A DNA stretch of 64,000 nucleotides, taken from Neurospora tetraspora. Lineage: Eukaryota > Ascomycota > Sordariomycetes > Sordariales > Sordariaceae. The notes under the pieces were generated by a model. It saw only the letters and a list, made by a program, of their open reading frames with translations, searched no databases and was not told the DNA's origin. This document shows positions 10,594 through 21,110 of the stretch, piece after piece. The position numbers and the translations under genes are program-made. The stretch is taken from NCBI RefSeq assembly GCF_033439725.1, contig NW_026944384.1, positions 62,001-126,000 of the forward strand, given 5' to 3'. Numbering within the stretch: the first letter of the stretch is position 1; each line of letters starts with the position of its first letter.

Positions 10594-11105
10594 TCAAAGG
10601 GTAAAACGTGGTGTACGTTGCACAAACAGGACTCGGTGAATGCACATGACCAAATGAGAGGGCCCACACAATAGATCCAGTTGAAATAAGTTGAAGAGGT
10701 AGGATTTCAGCCTAATGCCGCGATAAAGATCCGATTTCAAGGAGATAGGTATAGTTTGTGGAAAGTTATATGCGAGTGTCCTAGAAATCTTGAGTGCGTG
10801 TACAAGTAGAGGAAAAGAGTGGGTCTGGTGCGAGGTGAAAAAGTGGGGCATCGTTGCCGCGTCCATGAGGGTGCCTTCGGTGGTTGTTCCTGCCGCTATT
10901 GAGCCAGGCGCGTTGGGCTCGATCATGTCAATGACGTGTTGTCTCTTTCTCGATATCGAGCAACACTTGGAGCCGAGCCGCTAGTGACAAAAAGTTGGCG
11001 ACCTGTTCTTTGCGGTTAATGATGAACTTCCTACCACCAGACTTCTTGCGCGCCCGGTTCGAGAGGCTATCTAGTATCTACCCGGTCATTTTCGAAGCCA
11101 TCGGC
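10594..11105 (-). pseudogene. Unrecognised minus-strand coding remnant
   Basis: Between about 11105 and 10930 the minus strand reads MPMASKMTG, stop, ILDSLSNRARKKSGGRKF, INRKEQVANFLSLAARLQ, VLLDIEKETTRH. The sense then moves to another frame (VIDMIEPNAPGSIAAGTTT, to about 10830). Good amino-acid content combined with one stop and one frame change suggests a decayed exon. I do not recognise it. Confidence 0.25.
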
Positions 11106-11220
11106 ATGTTCTCTAACCCACTATCCTAGGTTTTCTCATCTATAAGGAAGACGGCAAAGCGGTCATTCCCTGACAGAGCCGTCGAGTCCAATACGTCCCA
11201 CAAGCGGATGACATCTGGGG

Positions 11221-11607
11221 ATGGGCCTGCTCCCGACGAACATAAAAGAAGCCAAGCGCGCTAGCTCGATCAATATAAATGCAGTCGACGACGATCAGGA
11301 GAGATATGCCAAGGGCGAACCTTTCAATAACCACAGGAATGAAACTGAACGCAAAAGCCATGAGGAGGACTTTATTCTCATTGACATCGAAGACGAGACC
11401 AAAGAAGGCAAGGGGAACCGTACTAGTTTTGCCCAACCCACCCACCAAACAAGAACCCGGCAAGCCTTAAGGCCGACAGGAAAGACCGGAAAATATCCCC
11501 CCAACCAGCTCCACTACGTTGTTGGCCTGGATGGCATGAGCTTTCCGGCCCATGGCTATCCCCACGGCGACAACGATCCCGTGTACAATCTGTCGTCACC
11601 CTTTTGA
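11221..11607 (+). CDS. Open frame, 128 aa, unrecognised
   Basis: The frame from ATG 11221 to TGA is hydrophilic and charged (DETKEGKGNRTSF, ending HYVVGLDGMSFPAHGYPHG). Overlapping minus-strand frames of similar length encode a hydrophobic product. Neither has a motif I recognise, so which strand is coding, if any, is open. It precedes the zinc-finger exon at 11958 on the same strand, but no splice pair connects them. Confidence 0.2.
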   Translation: MGLLPTNIKEAKRASSININAVDDDQERYAKGEPFNNHRNETERKSHEEDFILIDIEDETKEGKGNRTSFAQPTHQTRTRQALRPTGKTGKYPPNQLHYVVGLDGMSFPAHGYPHGDNDPVYNLSSPF

Positions 11608-11957
11608 GAACCCTGCAATTCTTCTGCTCGATACTTAACCGTTGTGAACCTGATCCGCTCATCGCGACGGCCACGGCCACAACAATGTCACAATGCCACG
11701 ACAAAACACCTTCACGTTGCCACGATGGACATGGTGTCCAACCCACTGGGCATATAAGGAGGATTTTTGGGAGCTCACGCTGAGAGTAACGCCATCTCAA
11801 GACTTCCGCGCGTAAAAGTTCAAAATCCTCTCATCAACAGTCACGAACCTCACTTTTCTCCTTGAAACTCTCTCTACGCCGGGCACAAACATTAGTTTGC
11901 CCATCCATACCACCTCGATTCCTTCACGCTCGCAAGCGATACCAGAGTTTGCACCAG

Positions 11958-12095
11958 TCAATCCACAGCTTTGGTACGCTCTTCCCAGAGGGTTACAAGC
12001 CCAGTTCCTCTCCGAAGCCCAATATTTGGCACTGCCCAATTCGAACTTGTGGACAAGCATTCGCCATGTCACCGGACCTGGGCGAACACTTTGTG
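11958..12095 (+). pseudogene. Zinc-finger exon of a family member split by a transposon
   Basis: The exon follows a TTTGCACCAG acceptor and encodes SFGTLFPEGYKPSS, then WHCPIRTCGQAFAMSPDLGEHF, ending in a GTAAGA donor at 12096. This is part Z of the family and is close to the minus-strand copy at 26412-26563 (HCPFRTCGQAFAVSPDLGEHF). The following intron is also alike in both copies (GAACGCTxATGCATTATCTCC), so the two are recent duplicates. Forty-four bases into that intron lies the left end of the Mutator-like element. Beyond its right end, at 16913, a piece of the C-terminal domain continues on the same strand, so one ancestral locus appears interrupted. The first exon cannot be placed with confidence. 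Confidence 0.55.
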
Positions 12096-12133
12096 GTAAG
12101 AACGCTGATGCATTATCTCCACTTTGAAGAGAG

Positions 12134-12139
12134 TCTTCA
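12134..12139. repeat. Left candidate target-site duplication, TCTTCA
   Basis: TCTTCA lies directly outside the left terminal inverted repeat and recurs directly outside the right one (16900-16905). Six bases is shorter than the 8-11 bp usual for Mutator-like elements, so decay of a longer duplication is possible. Confidence 0.5.
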
Positions 12140-12888
12140 CGGCATTTGCTCCGGGGGCACAAGCCTTAGGCTCTGGGGGCCCTAAACCTTAAGGGGGCCC
12201 CAATATTTTAATGCTTGGCACGTTATTTTGATGTAAAATAGTATTTATATGGTAAATTCCAGAGTGTTACGTGAATATGAAAAATCATAGCGATGCCTAG
12301 TGATATAGTTTTGTATGGGGATTTCTATGGTATACAATGTTTTGTACATGGGATAGTTCTATGGCATTTATTTACACTACGAAAGATTATGGTACTAAAT
12401 TGAATTTCGTGATACTTGGTATGGTGTTTCAAATTTTAGTATTGTTGATTGGGTTTGCTTATACGATTACTTCGTGTAATTAGAACTTTGGGGGTTAGTA
12501 AGCCTATTTGAGCCTTGCCTCTCTTGTGTTTAACCGCTTGCTTAACGGGAGAGTTCGATTTTGGTGTAGTCACTTGAATAGAGTCTGATTCTGGATTTAA
12601 TTTTCGCTCTGGAGATGAGAGTTTTAGTATAGCTATTTGAATGTAATTTAGTATTGGCTTTGGAGAGGATTACTATTACTTTGGCTACTCTGGAGACGAG
12701 CTGAAGTTGTATTTTAGCTTTGGCTTTGCTCTGGCTTTGGTTTTGGAGTGGGTTTTGTAGAGGGTAAGAATTCTAGTTGTAGTTCTAGCTTTAGAGAGGG
12801 TTCTGGAGAGATTGTGACTTTTGGAGAGAGTTTTAGAGGCGGGAGTTCTAGAGACGGGAGTTTTAGAAGCGGGAGTAGAGACTTTGAC

Positions 12889-12935
12889 TTTGATTTTGAT
12901 TTTGATTTTGATTTTGATTTTGGCTTTGGCTTTGG
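12889..12935. repeat. TTTGAT hexamer repeat inside the transposon
   Basis: About seven imperfect copies of a six-base GACTTT/GATTTT unit, grading into GGCTTT. The surrounding 400 bp is low-complexity sequence of similar composition, possibly a mutated repeat tract of the element. Confidence 0.6.
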
Positions 12936-13459
12936 TGTAGCTATTTGAATGTAGTTTAGTATTAGTTTTGGATCGCTTCTTGATGTTGCTTCCGATTCGC
13001 TATTATAGTTTGAAGTATTAGAATTAATCGGTTCCTATACGCGTTTGCGTTTAGTAGAATTGGGAGTAAGTTCATTAATATTGTTGCTTTTTAAGTAAAA
13101 TAGGTTGCGCCGAATATTAGATTGTAGGCGAAGTAGGTTATTGAAGTTACTTTATTTAATAGGCTTAACTTTTTTATCCCCTTTTTTATTCTTTAAGGTT
13201 AGTATAGCCTTCTTACTCCTTTTTTTTAATAATATTATAGTTTTTTTATTTCCTTTCTTTGAATTAGGTGTGGCTTTTAATTTTTTAGGGGTTTTGGGAG
13301 TTTTTAGGGTTTTTTACTTTATTTCTATTGGAAGTACGTACTCATTAGGGATAATTCTAATAGAATTCTTCGTTCGACTTTTTTTTTTAATAATATAGGG
13401 GGTTCGAACGCAAAGGTAGAAATCGTCGATATCTTGCTTAAAAAGATTAATTAACAATT

Positions 13460-14000
13460 TGTTAACGTGTGGCTAGTACTGTGCCTTGTAACTGCCTTGT
13501 ACTACCTTGTAGTATAGAAGGCTAGTTGAACTATTCCTTCTACGGAATCAGTTGACTCAGTCCCCACAGAATGTACTAGAATACAAGAGGTTTTGCCACT
13601 GTATTCTAGAGTCTTATAACTTAGCTAGCATTTCTTCCAGACTGATTTGTCATCACAGGATTCAACAGAAGCTTCTAGATGCTTAGTGTCCATGTATATA
13701 GAGACCTCTCCTCTCCTTCAGTTCGTCACTCCTTAAGCAAGCAAGCACAAGTCAAGCAATACAATATAGTCTTTTCTCACAGTGCAGAGTCCACTGTAAT
13801 CTTCTGTCTTGAGAGCAGAGTCCTCTCTAAGACCTCTTTTACAACATCCTTTTATTGTACTTGCAACTACGCTGCTTCCTTCAGCATTGCTGTCGTACTT
13901 CCTACCGCTTCCGCTCCGCTCTGCTACAAGTGCATAGTTCACTGTAGCAACCTTGTACTGGTGCTATCATTATAGGCCAGTCAGGGCACCGCAGGAAACA
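13460..14000 (+). mobile_element. Solo LTR (retrotransposon fossil), 541 bp, nested
   Basis: A GC-normal island inside the AT-rich transposon begins TGTTAACG and ends GGAAACA, that is TG...CA. It is flanked by an exact 5-bp duplication, CAATT (13455-13459 and 14001-14005). No internal retroelement sequence is attached, so it is a solo LTR left by recombination. A TATA-like stretch followed by a pyrimidine-rich tract lies near its middle. The family is probably Ty1/Copia-like, but this rests on end motifs only. Its normal base composition suggests insertion after the host element had been degraded. Confidence 0.6.
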
Positions 14001-15893
14001 CAATTATATATAAATATATAGATGATAGATAAGGGATATATAAGTAGCACTTTAAAGTGCTAACGAGGGTGTATATAAGTAAGTTTTAAAGGCTTCTTTG
14101 TAGCTAACCGCTTGAATATTTTATAGCGGTAAAGTAGTTTATATTGGAGAGGAATATTATAATTCTTATTATAAGGAGGGAGGGGAGGGGGATTTTTACG
14201 TTAATTAGTTGGCCGGCCCCTTTTTACTTGAAGGTATTTATAATTAATTATTTTTAGCAGAATTAATATAATTTATAAGGGGAGTTTATTTAAATAATTG
14301 TAGGTAATAAATTTATAACGTTAATAAATTTAGTAGGTTATTAATTTTTGTTTGAAGGTTTTATATTATTCGTTGGCTATTTCAAGAATGGTAGAAATTA
14401 GTTTAAAAATATTACTATTACCGTTAAGAAAGTAATTTTTAATGTTGAGGTTATTAGATTTAGTTAGGGAGGTAATTCTTATATTAAAATCTCTTTGTTA
14501 TTTAATATAATAGTATACTTATTAATCCCTAATAGGTAGCTAGTTTGTTTTTAAATATATTGAAGAATTATCTTTTGAATTATAAATCGTTTCTTTAAAT
14601 CTTCCTACGTAGTAAAGAATTCTAACTCTATCTTACTATATATTATGAATTTGAATTGCTTTATAACGCTATAAGGGTCGTTAGTAATTATTAAATCGGT
14701 TGAAGGGTTAGTACTATATATAGAAGTATCAAGATTATAGTTTTAGTTATCGAATAGAATAGGGGTTGCCTATTTATTAATACTTTTATCGTCGTTAGAG
14801 TTTTCGTTATCGTTATCGCTATTTTTAGTTTTCTTAAATTTGAATTTAGCATTATATAAAACATTTTTAATAATATAAAATAAATAGAACTATTATTAAG
14901 TATTAGGGAAGATCTTTATTGGGGATTGCTTTATTTCTTTATATTTATTAGTAATAACGACCATCGGTTTTAGGAGGTTATATTATAATTTTATTTATTT
15001 AGTAATATTAATTAGGAAGTCGAACGCCGCTTGCTTCTCGTTATCAATAATATTAAAGATATAATTAAAAATATAATTAATATTAGTAATGTTAGAAATT
15101 TAGTAGAATAGATAATTAAAGCGATTTATGTTATACGTATTATTAATAATTATAATTTTGTAAAAGCGTTGAACTATATATATATAATGTAGGAGAGTAA
15201 ATATAATACTTAGTAGGCTTGTTTTATTATTTGGATTTATGTTTTTAATATATTCAATATTATTATCGTTAAAGGCCTTGATTAAAGTATTTATTAGAGT
15301 ATAATTATTAAGATTACGTCGGCGAATATATATACGTACGTTATAAATATTTTTCCTAATATATGTTGATTTTGGATAATTATTTCGTACGACGGAAGCG
15401 ATTTTTCGAATTCGTATAATATTGAATTTAAAAATATCGTCGATAGTTTTAAGTACTTCTAACTTTATTTTACAATGTCGGAGATAAGTAGAGGGGTTGT
15501 ACAATTAAGGGTGGTTATATATTTAATATTAGGAATATAAATAAAAATACTAGAGATTATCTTCTTTTTTTACGATAGTTGTCTAATTACAATTATATTT
15601 GCGCGAGGTTATTTTTCAAATCGTTGCCTTAGATTTGCAAGGTTAATTATATTGGTTATAGAAGAAATAATACTGTATATACTCATTTATTGGAATTTTG
15701 GACTTAGTACTTTGGCTATTTTAATAATTAATTGTAAAATTGTAGTTTTTTACCTATTTATTAATTACTTTATAAAGATCCTAGATTGTAGTAGCGGAAA
15801 GTATAGCGTTAACTAGTAGATTAATAATTACGTCCCTGTGATTGATAATAATACTTTTTTCGTTTGAATTTAATTTCGACCGCTTATTATATA

Positions 15894-16247
15894 TGACGAA
15901 CGGCAGTCTGATCTGCCTAAATGAGATAGCTGAAGGAAGTAAACTATCAGGTGCAGTTCGGTGAAGCCAAAAGGTTCACAACAAGTATCGTTATACGTGT
16001 CTCTGATGACGATGGTCTATTGACTACTGTCGAACTATCTGACAATCTGAGTTCTCCAGTCGTCCCTTTATACTCTGGTGATTCTAGTTACATGTGTCTA
16101 GCTCATGAGCCTGTCTTGGCAGATGTGAGCTCTCCTTGCTCCGATCCTGGCTCTTATTCCTGGGAAGGTTACACCACCCAGCCTTCACGTGGCTGTTGTG
16201 TTCCCGGTGGCTTGGTTGGCTCGTGTCATCGCTTAAAGTTCGTAACA
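15894..16247 (-). mobile_element. Solo LTR-like fossil, about 354 bp, nested
   Basis: A second GC-normal island in the transposon. On the minus strand it starts TGTTACGAAC, a start common in fungal Ty3/Gypsy LTRs. The opposite end carries a related inverted motif (TGACGAAC on the plus strand). A TATAAAG box lies internally. The flanking 5-mers (ATATA and TTATA) match at four of five positions. No internal region is present. Family assignment is tentative. Confidence 0.45.
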
Positions 16248-16899
16248 TTATAATTTAAAACGGAATTTAAATTACTCTTTTACTAAAGTAATTGTATTAA
16301 ACGAGGTAAATTAGGATTGGAATTGGATGATCGTACGCTAGAGTCGATACTAGAGTCGTTAGAATCGCTAGAGTCGCTAGGAGAGTTAACAAGAGTATTA
16401 TTATTAGAGAAGCCTTCCTACTCTTCGTTAATATCGGTAAAAGGATTATTATCGCTATCGTTATCCTTAATATAGGTAAAGTCGATAGGCGTATTTAGTT
16501 CTTAAGGCGGCGCTATTTTTGCGCGTAGTATTTTGAGGCTTTAAGAAGGTTAGTATATAGTTTGGTAATATATACAATTAATATTTACGTACGTGCGATT
16601 GATTTTAGTCTGTTCTGGTGATAAAAGGTAGTTTGGTTGTAAAGAGAGAGTTGAAAGAAGGTTAAGTTGAAAGGTATGTTCAAAATTACTAAATTTAAAG
16701 ATGGGGGTCGTATATATGGGGTCTACTAGTTGATTGGGTTTGGCATTGCTTTATATAAAAAGGGTGTTGTACGATTACTATCTGACTGTATTAAAGGGTT
16801 GAAAAAAATAACGTATACGTTAAACCCTAACCCGATTGGGGCCCCCTTAAGGTTTGGGGCCCCCCTAGATAAAGGCTTGTGCCCCCGGAGCAAATGCCG

Positions 16900-16905
16900 T
16901 CTTCA
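16900..16905. repeat. Right candidate target-site duplication, TCTTCA
   Basis: Copy of 12134-12139, directly outside the right inverted repeat of the Mutator-like element. Confidence 0.5.
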
Positions 16906-16912
16906 CCTACCA

Positions 16913-17144
16913 CTTCAGGCAAAGCCCCAACCTCCTCTCCAATGGCCGGCACGAGGACCAAGAAGCGATCCCCCCTTCTCACCCGCTGGCCGCTCCTCAG
17001 CCCTAGGAGCCAGTCCCCGTCACCCGCGGCGATGAAACCTTTAACTTCATCGACCTCAAGCCCGGCCGCCGCCATCAAGTCATCGACACCGTGGGCCGGA
17101 CCGTCAACTGCACGGTCACCTAGGGTGGTCTGTTGGTAACGAAT
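16913..17144 (+). pseudogene. C-terminal-domain fragment right of the transposon
   Basis: The segment resembles parts of the gene at 20236-20997. The beginning (SGKAPTSSP) matches SGKAPDPSQ. A later part in a shifted frame, PVPVTRGDETFNFIDLKPG then HQVIDTVGRTVNCTVT, matches PVPVSRGDETFEFIDLKCG and QVINTTGRTIDCTVT. The middle of the linker is missing, the frame shifts, and a TAG follows the CTVT residues, so it is a truncated copy. With the zinc-finger exon at 11958-12095 it brackets the Mutator-like element, both on the plus strand. Confidence 0.6.
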
Positions 17145-17149
17145 TAGAC

Positions 17150-17500
17150 GTCGTTGAAGTTCCTTTTCGTATCCTTGGGTTCCGATAGACCGCGTTGCAG
17201 CAGTTCCTCTTGCCGGAGAAGCTGTGGAACAAGACACAGCGAGGGAAGACACCGTCTTTGTAGATGGCCAGGTTTTCCTGCTCCATGCTGTCCACGGCTG
17301 GGCCCACGGTCATGAACTTCTGGCGACAGTTGGCACCCGGAAGGCTGCACAGGTAGGAGTTCGGGATTTCGTCGCCAGTGAGATAGTAGATAAGCATCTC
17401 CTTGATCCTGAAGGATGGCTTTTCTACCGCAAGCTGGGTTTTCCACGCGATTGGCAGGTCACGCTGCGAGGCTGCCCTCTGTTCAAGGAGTTGCCTTTCG
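17150..17500 (-). pseudogene. Central-domain (part M) fragment of the family
   Basis: Minus-strand reading, in overlapping frames: QRDLPIAWKTQLAVEKPSF, then LIYYLTGDEIPNSYLC, SLPGANCRQKFMTVGPA, IYKDGVFPRCVLF and KRNCCNAVYRNP. This matches the second central domain of the gene at 29.5-31.6 kb very closely (RDLPIAWKRRLAVEKPSY, LTGDDESNSFLC, FPGANCREKW, FPRCVLF, KKCCNAVYRG). No zinc finger or cupin is attached in frame. It ends abruptly at about 17150, tail to tail with the plus-strand C-terminal fragment. A partial duplicate. Confidence 0.6.
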
Positions 17501-17588
17501 CTTCTTACACTTCGTCCAAGTTAGCAGCGTATTATCAGGATCAAAAGCGGGCAGTTGAGAAATTCCAAGTATTAAACATAATATCGTA

Positions 17589-17720
17589 GGAGTATGACTT
17601 TGAGGGGAAGGTTAAAGGCCCATTGGGGGATAGTGAATGCCTAAGGTACTTTAATAAAAAAACAGAGGCACCAAATGTAGGTACTTTTAACCGCGGAACC
17701 AGTATACTCTCCAACAAGGT
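17589..17720. repeat. Copied intergenic block (copy a)
   Basis: The sequence around GGAGTATGACTTT, then AAGGTTAAAGGCCCATTGG and AGTGAATGCC, recurs with modest divergence at about 19237-19440 and partly at 23610-23770. It marks segmental duplication of non-coding flanks along with family genes. Confidence 0.5.
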
Positions 17721-17760
17721 ACATAGGCGGCAAGCAGACGCAAATTACTGAGACCCGCTC

Positions 17761-18480
17761 ATTCTACAGTACTGTTTCCCGGTCCGTAGAGGTACAGGGG
17801 TTCTGTGTGCTGGTGAGGGACCCAGTCTGTTGCTGGGTTGGTTCGTCGTGGATGCTTCGACGACTGGGAGTCTCGGGAAAGAGAGTTGATGGCATTGCTC
17901 TCTCGACCATGTTGAAGGGTGTGGAGGCGTGTGGCGGAGAGTACCCAGGAGAGTACGACTCAGCGGGTGCCGGGAAGTAAGACTGAGCAGATGGCGGAGA
18001 GAGTGCCGAAGGCAGCATCGGAGGGTACACCGGAGCGGTAGTGGAAGCCGGCGGCGACCAAACAGGTGGTATTGACTCGGCCTTCGACTCTCGGTAGTGC
18101 GCATTGACACACCGTCTTTTGGCAGATGCATTGCTAGAAGTTCCATGCTCGGGGAACAAGATACATCTGGGGAAGGCGGCAGCTTTGTAGATGGCTTTCT
18201 CTCCCTCATCAAAGGCCGTCATGGCGGGGCCGACTGGCCACTCTACGGCACAGTTGTATCCTTTCAGACGCAAGTTACCTGGAGCCACTCCTTCCAGGGC
18301 CAGCCGAGTTTTCCATATCTCTGGCAAGTTACGCTTGCGCGGAAGTGTCAGGAGGTCGCGCATGGACTTTACTTTTCATACGCTTTCGGCCATGTAAAGA
18401 TCCAATCTCAGGCTCACGAGATACTGCCACACCCCACTGTCTTTGGCTCTCTCGCGCTCCGTTTTCTTCCTCAACTTGGG
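17761..18480 (-). pseudogene. Family member reduced to a broken central domain
   Basis: On the minus strand the reading starts RERAKDSGVWQYLVSLRLD, meets a TGA, then continues MRDLLTLPRKRNLPEIWKTR, IYKAAAFPRCILF, KRRCVNAHYRES, a Ser/Pro/Tyr-rich linker and ERAMPSTLFPETPSR before a stop. It is a sister of 24236-25012 (WQYLMSVKPD, MRDLLQFFTRKRDLPEVWKT, AAAFPRCILF, RECVNAVYRES), but lacks the stretch holding the first cysteine pair (the FAYLVGNYPG region). The linker end matches ERALPANLYPETPRQ in the 29.5-31.6 kb gene, so a cupin-like exon may once have followed. The TGA and the internal deletion indicate a pseudogene. Confidence 0.6.
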
Positions 18481-19029
18481 GTGGACCGGGTAAGAAAGTG
18501 GGGGACTCGCGCTTCTTGTCCTTTGGGCGCTTTCACGCCTCGGGTTGGCTTGCGCATGGTGAGGTGGCGACTCCTCTATTCCGGGCTCTCTTAATAATTG
18601 GCGACTCCAGAGTAGAGTGGCTGGCCTGTGATGCCGAATTCGACGGCTTGGACGGCAACCACGGCGGTAGCGGAGTATGACGAACCGTTACAAGCACAGG
18701 AGTATATCGCTGGGATAGGTAGAACAACGGTAGTAGTAGCCGAAAGGTACTGATTGATTGTAGAAGCTATTGCTTGCTGAAGAGCCGGTATTCAAGAGGC
18801 CTGGGGAGGCCGTCTTATATACTGGCCTTCATGGACCCGTCAATCCGGACCCGTGGACCCGAACCTCCGTATCGGGTCCTACCTGATTGGTCCCGTTGGT
18901 TCTATCTGATCTAGCTTACATAAGGGATCCTTGATTGGATCGTAACACGGAGGCATCTTGTTGCGGTCAGTTCGTGGTGAAAGTGTGATGTTCACGAGGT
19001 GGTAGGAGGAGGGGATTGCCGTTGTAGAT

Positions 19030-19178
19030 ACCTTATGTGAGGATTGAGTGAAAGTTGTGAGAGAGGGGGGAGAATACGCGTTGGATAGTTTGAGGGCAGA
19101 GAACAAGTTGATGAGAGAGGAGGAAAAACACGCGGTGGATAATTTGGCAGGGAGCAAACGAGGGGTGCCGTTACCTAG
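19030..19178 (-). repeat. Copied promoter-like block (copy 1, inverted)
   Basis: Minus strand: GGTAACGGCACCCCTCGTTT, then GCTCCCTGCCAAATTATCCA, is shared with 24013-24060, 27317-27350 and, more loosely, 29310-29350. In the other copies this block lies upstream of family genes in the same orientation, and here it is upstream of the minus-strand member at 17761-18480. The match supports common 5' regions. Confidence 0.55.
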
Positions 19179-19236
19179 TAGTTATTGCATTTTCATCCTG
19201 AACCATGCTAATTCTAAGTATTAGATCCATTATCAA

Positions 19237-19440
19237 AGGAGTATGACTTTTAGGGCAAGGTTGAAGGCCTATTGGAGAGCAGGAAAGGCCTCTCGGAAGG
19301 CAGTGAATAACTAGAAGTAGATTTAATAAGAGGAAGAAGTATTCAATGTAGTTGTACTTTTATGAATGTAATGTTCTTAGTACGTTCAAAAGGTGGTGCC
19401 TGAAGTTAAAAATATGTGCTTATAAACAAAGGGGGCGGTG
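19237..19440. repeat. Copied intergenic block (copy b)
   Basis: Counterpart of 17589-17720. It begins GGAGTATGACTTTTAGGGCA and continues GGCCTATTGG and GGCAGTGAATAAC with small indels. Confidence 0.5.
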
Positions 19441-20235
19441 CGAGCTGCCCAAGGGGAAAAAAAAAAGTGCAAAGCTTCGGCCTCGAGGGACTCGCCGTTC
19501 ACTGATGGAGATTCCTGGTTGCCGTTCCTGCCATCTAGGAGAAGAAACCCAACTTGTAGCACCTCAATATCTGCCTATCTGCCCCCCTCTATGCCCCTCA
19601 CTTATGAAACGGAAACGGCCGGCACAGGAGTAGCAGATTGAAAGATGTTTTCCTCCAGATTGTGCATAGCCACGCTGCCTGAGGTGTTATTTGCTTCCGG
19701 CGCGTCATCGGTATCGGCCAGTCTTATACCTGCCCCTCGTTGCCTACCTTACCTTATTCAAGTCAGATTTCTTCCAGTAAACTACCCCTCCAGTCAGACA
19801 ACAGCTTTGCTTTCCCCCTCTACTTCTTCGCGTAGAGCCCCTCCAGCAAGCTTGAGAACACATTGTCTGCGGCGTAGAAAGACAAAATCTCCCAGTCTTC
19901 ACAAACTCTCATCATCGACACCAGCTTTGCCTTGCCCCTCCACAGCGTCTTGACTCTCTCATCGTCAAAACCTATTTGCAGACTTCTCAAGTCCCTGCTC
20001 ATCATCTCAAGCCTCCCTCAGCTCGAGGGGACAAAATTTGCGCAGAAAATCGAAATCTTCATCAAGACCTCACTTTACTCCTCAACACTCAACTCTCATC
20101 AAACCACACACAAGACTCGCTTTGCGACTGGATACCATCAAAGTCCTTTCGCACTCAGAACAGACTCGCAAACTACCCAAGTCTTTGTTCATAATCTCAA
20201 CCCTTTTTCGTTCGCATCACGAAACAACGCGCACG

Positions 20236-20997
20236 ATGTCTACCTACCCGACGCCCAAGTCCCCCACTGCCCAGTCAGGCAAAGCCCCTGACCCCTCCCA
20301 ATCTCCCGAGCTTTCGGACTCGGAGTTCTTGGAGGACGCGGCTTTGACTGCCTCACCAAAGACGTCCAGCGGTGCCAGGCCCGCGATCTTTTCGGCCTTG
20401 GGTTTGGACTTCGGTCCTCGCGTCTGCACCCCCCAGAACACCCCCATGGCCGGCTCGCAGCAGTCCATGACGAGCGAGACCGCCGTCGCCGGCACTCCTA
20501 GCGAGGGCGGATTCGAAACGAGCAGCACAAGGGCGAAGAGGCGCTTCCCTGCTGCCAAGATCACCGAGACGTACAATGCCAACAAGCGCATGAGGTTGAG
20601 CGACCACAACGGTGGTGAAGTCCCTGCTGCTGCTTCCGACAAGGAAGCCACGCCCAAGAGAGAGGACTCTCTCATTTCACACTTGTCGGCCGCGCCCGCT
20701 CCTCCCCAGCAGCCAGTCCCGGTCAGCAGAGGTGATGAAACTTTTGAGTTCATCGACCTCAAGTGCGGCGAGCGCCAGCAGGTCATCAACACCACAGGCC
20801 GCACAATCGATTGCACGGTCACCCAGGGCCTCGTCAGGGTCACTCTCGCTAACCCGATGTTGAGGGTCTTCACTTTGGGCGCGAAGGCCTTTTTTAAGCT
20901 CGAGGAAGGGGACGTCTGTACTATGGTGAATGCGGCGAACTGGGGACAGACCGCGGTTATTTTCCTGTTGGGCAAGCCTGTTGCTGGCCGTGTTTAA
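20236..20997 (+). CDS. Stand-alone cupin-like family protein, 253 aa
   Basis: Intact single-exon frame with a good start context (CACGATGTC). The first 150 residues are Ser/Pro/Thr-rich and disordered, with basic clusters (TRAKRRFPAAK, NKRMRLS) that could be nuclear localisation signals. Residues from about 155 form a beta-rich domain: FEFIDLKCGERQQV, TGRTIDCTVTQGLVRV, FTLGAKAFFKLEEGDVCTMV and AVIFLLGKPV. The layout matches the C-terminal part of the 32.75-35.13 kb gene (NKRIKLL, FRVIHLQHN, then a GGVWIVENGWECSM turn). The overall pattern (strand pairs, then hydrophobic-x-x-G-x-hydrophobic, then a final strand) recalls the Mif2/CENP-C cupin. It lacks the finger and central domain, so it is the shortest intact family form here. 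A DNA-independent dimerising role is possible but inferred. Confidence 0.65.
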   Translation: MSTYPTPKSPTAQSGKAPDPSQSPELSDSEFLEDAALTASPKTSSGARPAIFSALGLDFGPRVCTPQNTPMAGSQQSMTSETAVAGTPSEGGFETSSTRAKRRFPAAKITETYNANKRMRLSDHNGGEVPAAASDKEATPKREDSLISHLSAAPAPPQQPVPVSRGDETFEFIDLKCGERQQVINTTGRTIDCTVTQGLVRVTLANPMLRVFTLGAKAFFKLEEGDVCTMVNAANWGQTAVIFLLGKPVAGRV

Positions 20998-21110
20998 TGT
21001 GGTTCCTTCAGGATTTTTGCCTTGCCATGAGGGGAGGAAGGAGGAGTTGAGGGAGGACGATACCAGTAAGCCAACTTGGCAACGATTTTTGTACACAAAC
21101 CCATCGACGG

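Larger units (their letters stand above)
12140..16899 (-). mobile_element. RIP-degraded Mutator-like (MULE) DNA transposon, 4.76 kb
   Basis: The ends form inverted repeats of about 65 bp (12140-12204 and 16835-16899). The outer 28 bases, starting CGGCATTTGCTCCGGGGGCA, are identical in inverse orientation, and a GGGGCCCCCTTAAGG-type core follows. The interior is extremely AT-rich and full of TpA, as expected after RIP. On the minus strand, about 15500-14700, a decayed transposase is still readable: a KIASVVRNNYP ... IYNVRIYIRRRNLNN ... INNTYNINRFN stretch matches the N-terminal part of fungal MULE transposases, and VVITNKYKEIKQSPIKIFPN ... IIKNVLYN matches their VIVTDRELALMNAI ... HINKNVL segment. 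Many stops remain, so it cannot be active. Two GC-normal islands inside are solo LTRs. It sits in an intron of a zinc-finger family gene. Confidence 0.75.

Noticed and set aside
13105-13398. 97-codon hydrophobic frame in the AT-rich block
   Set aside because: Phe/Leu/Ile-only content follows from RIP-type AT bias inside the transposon.
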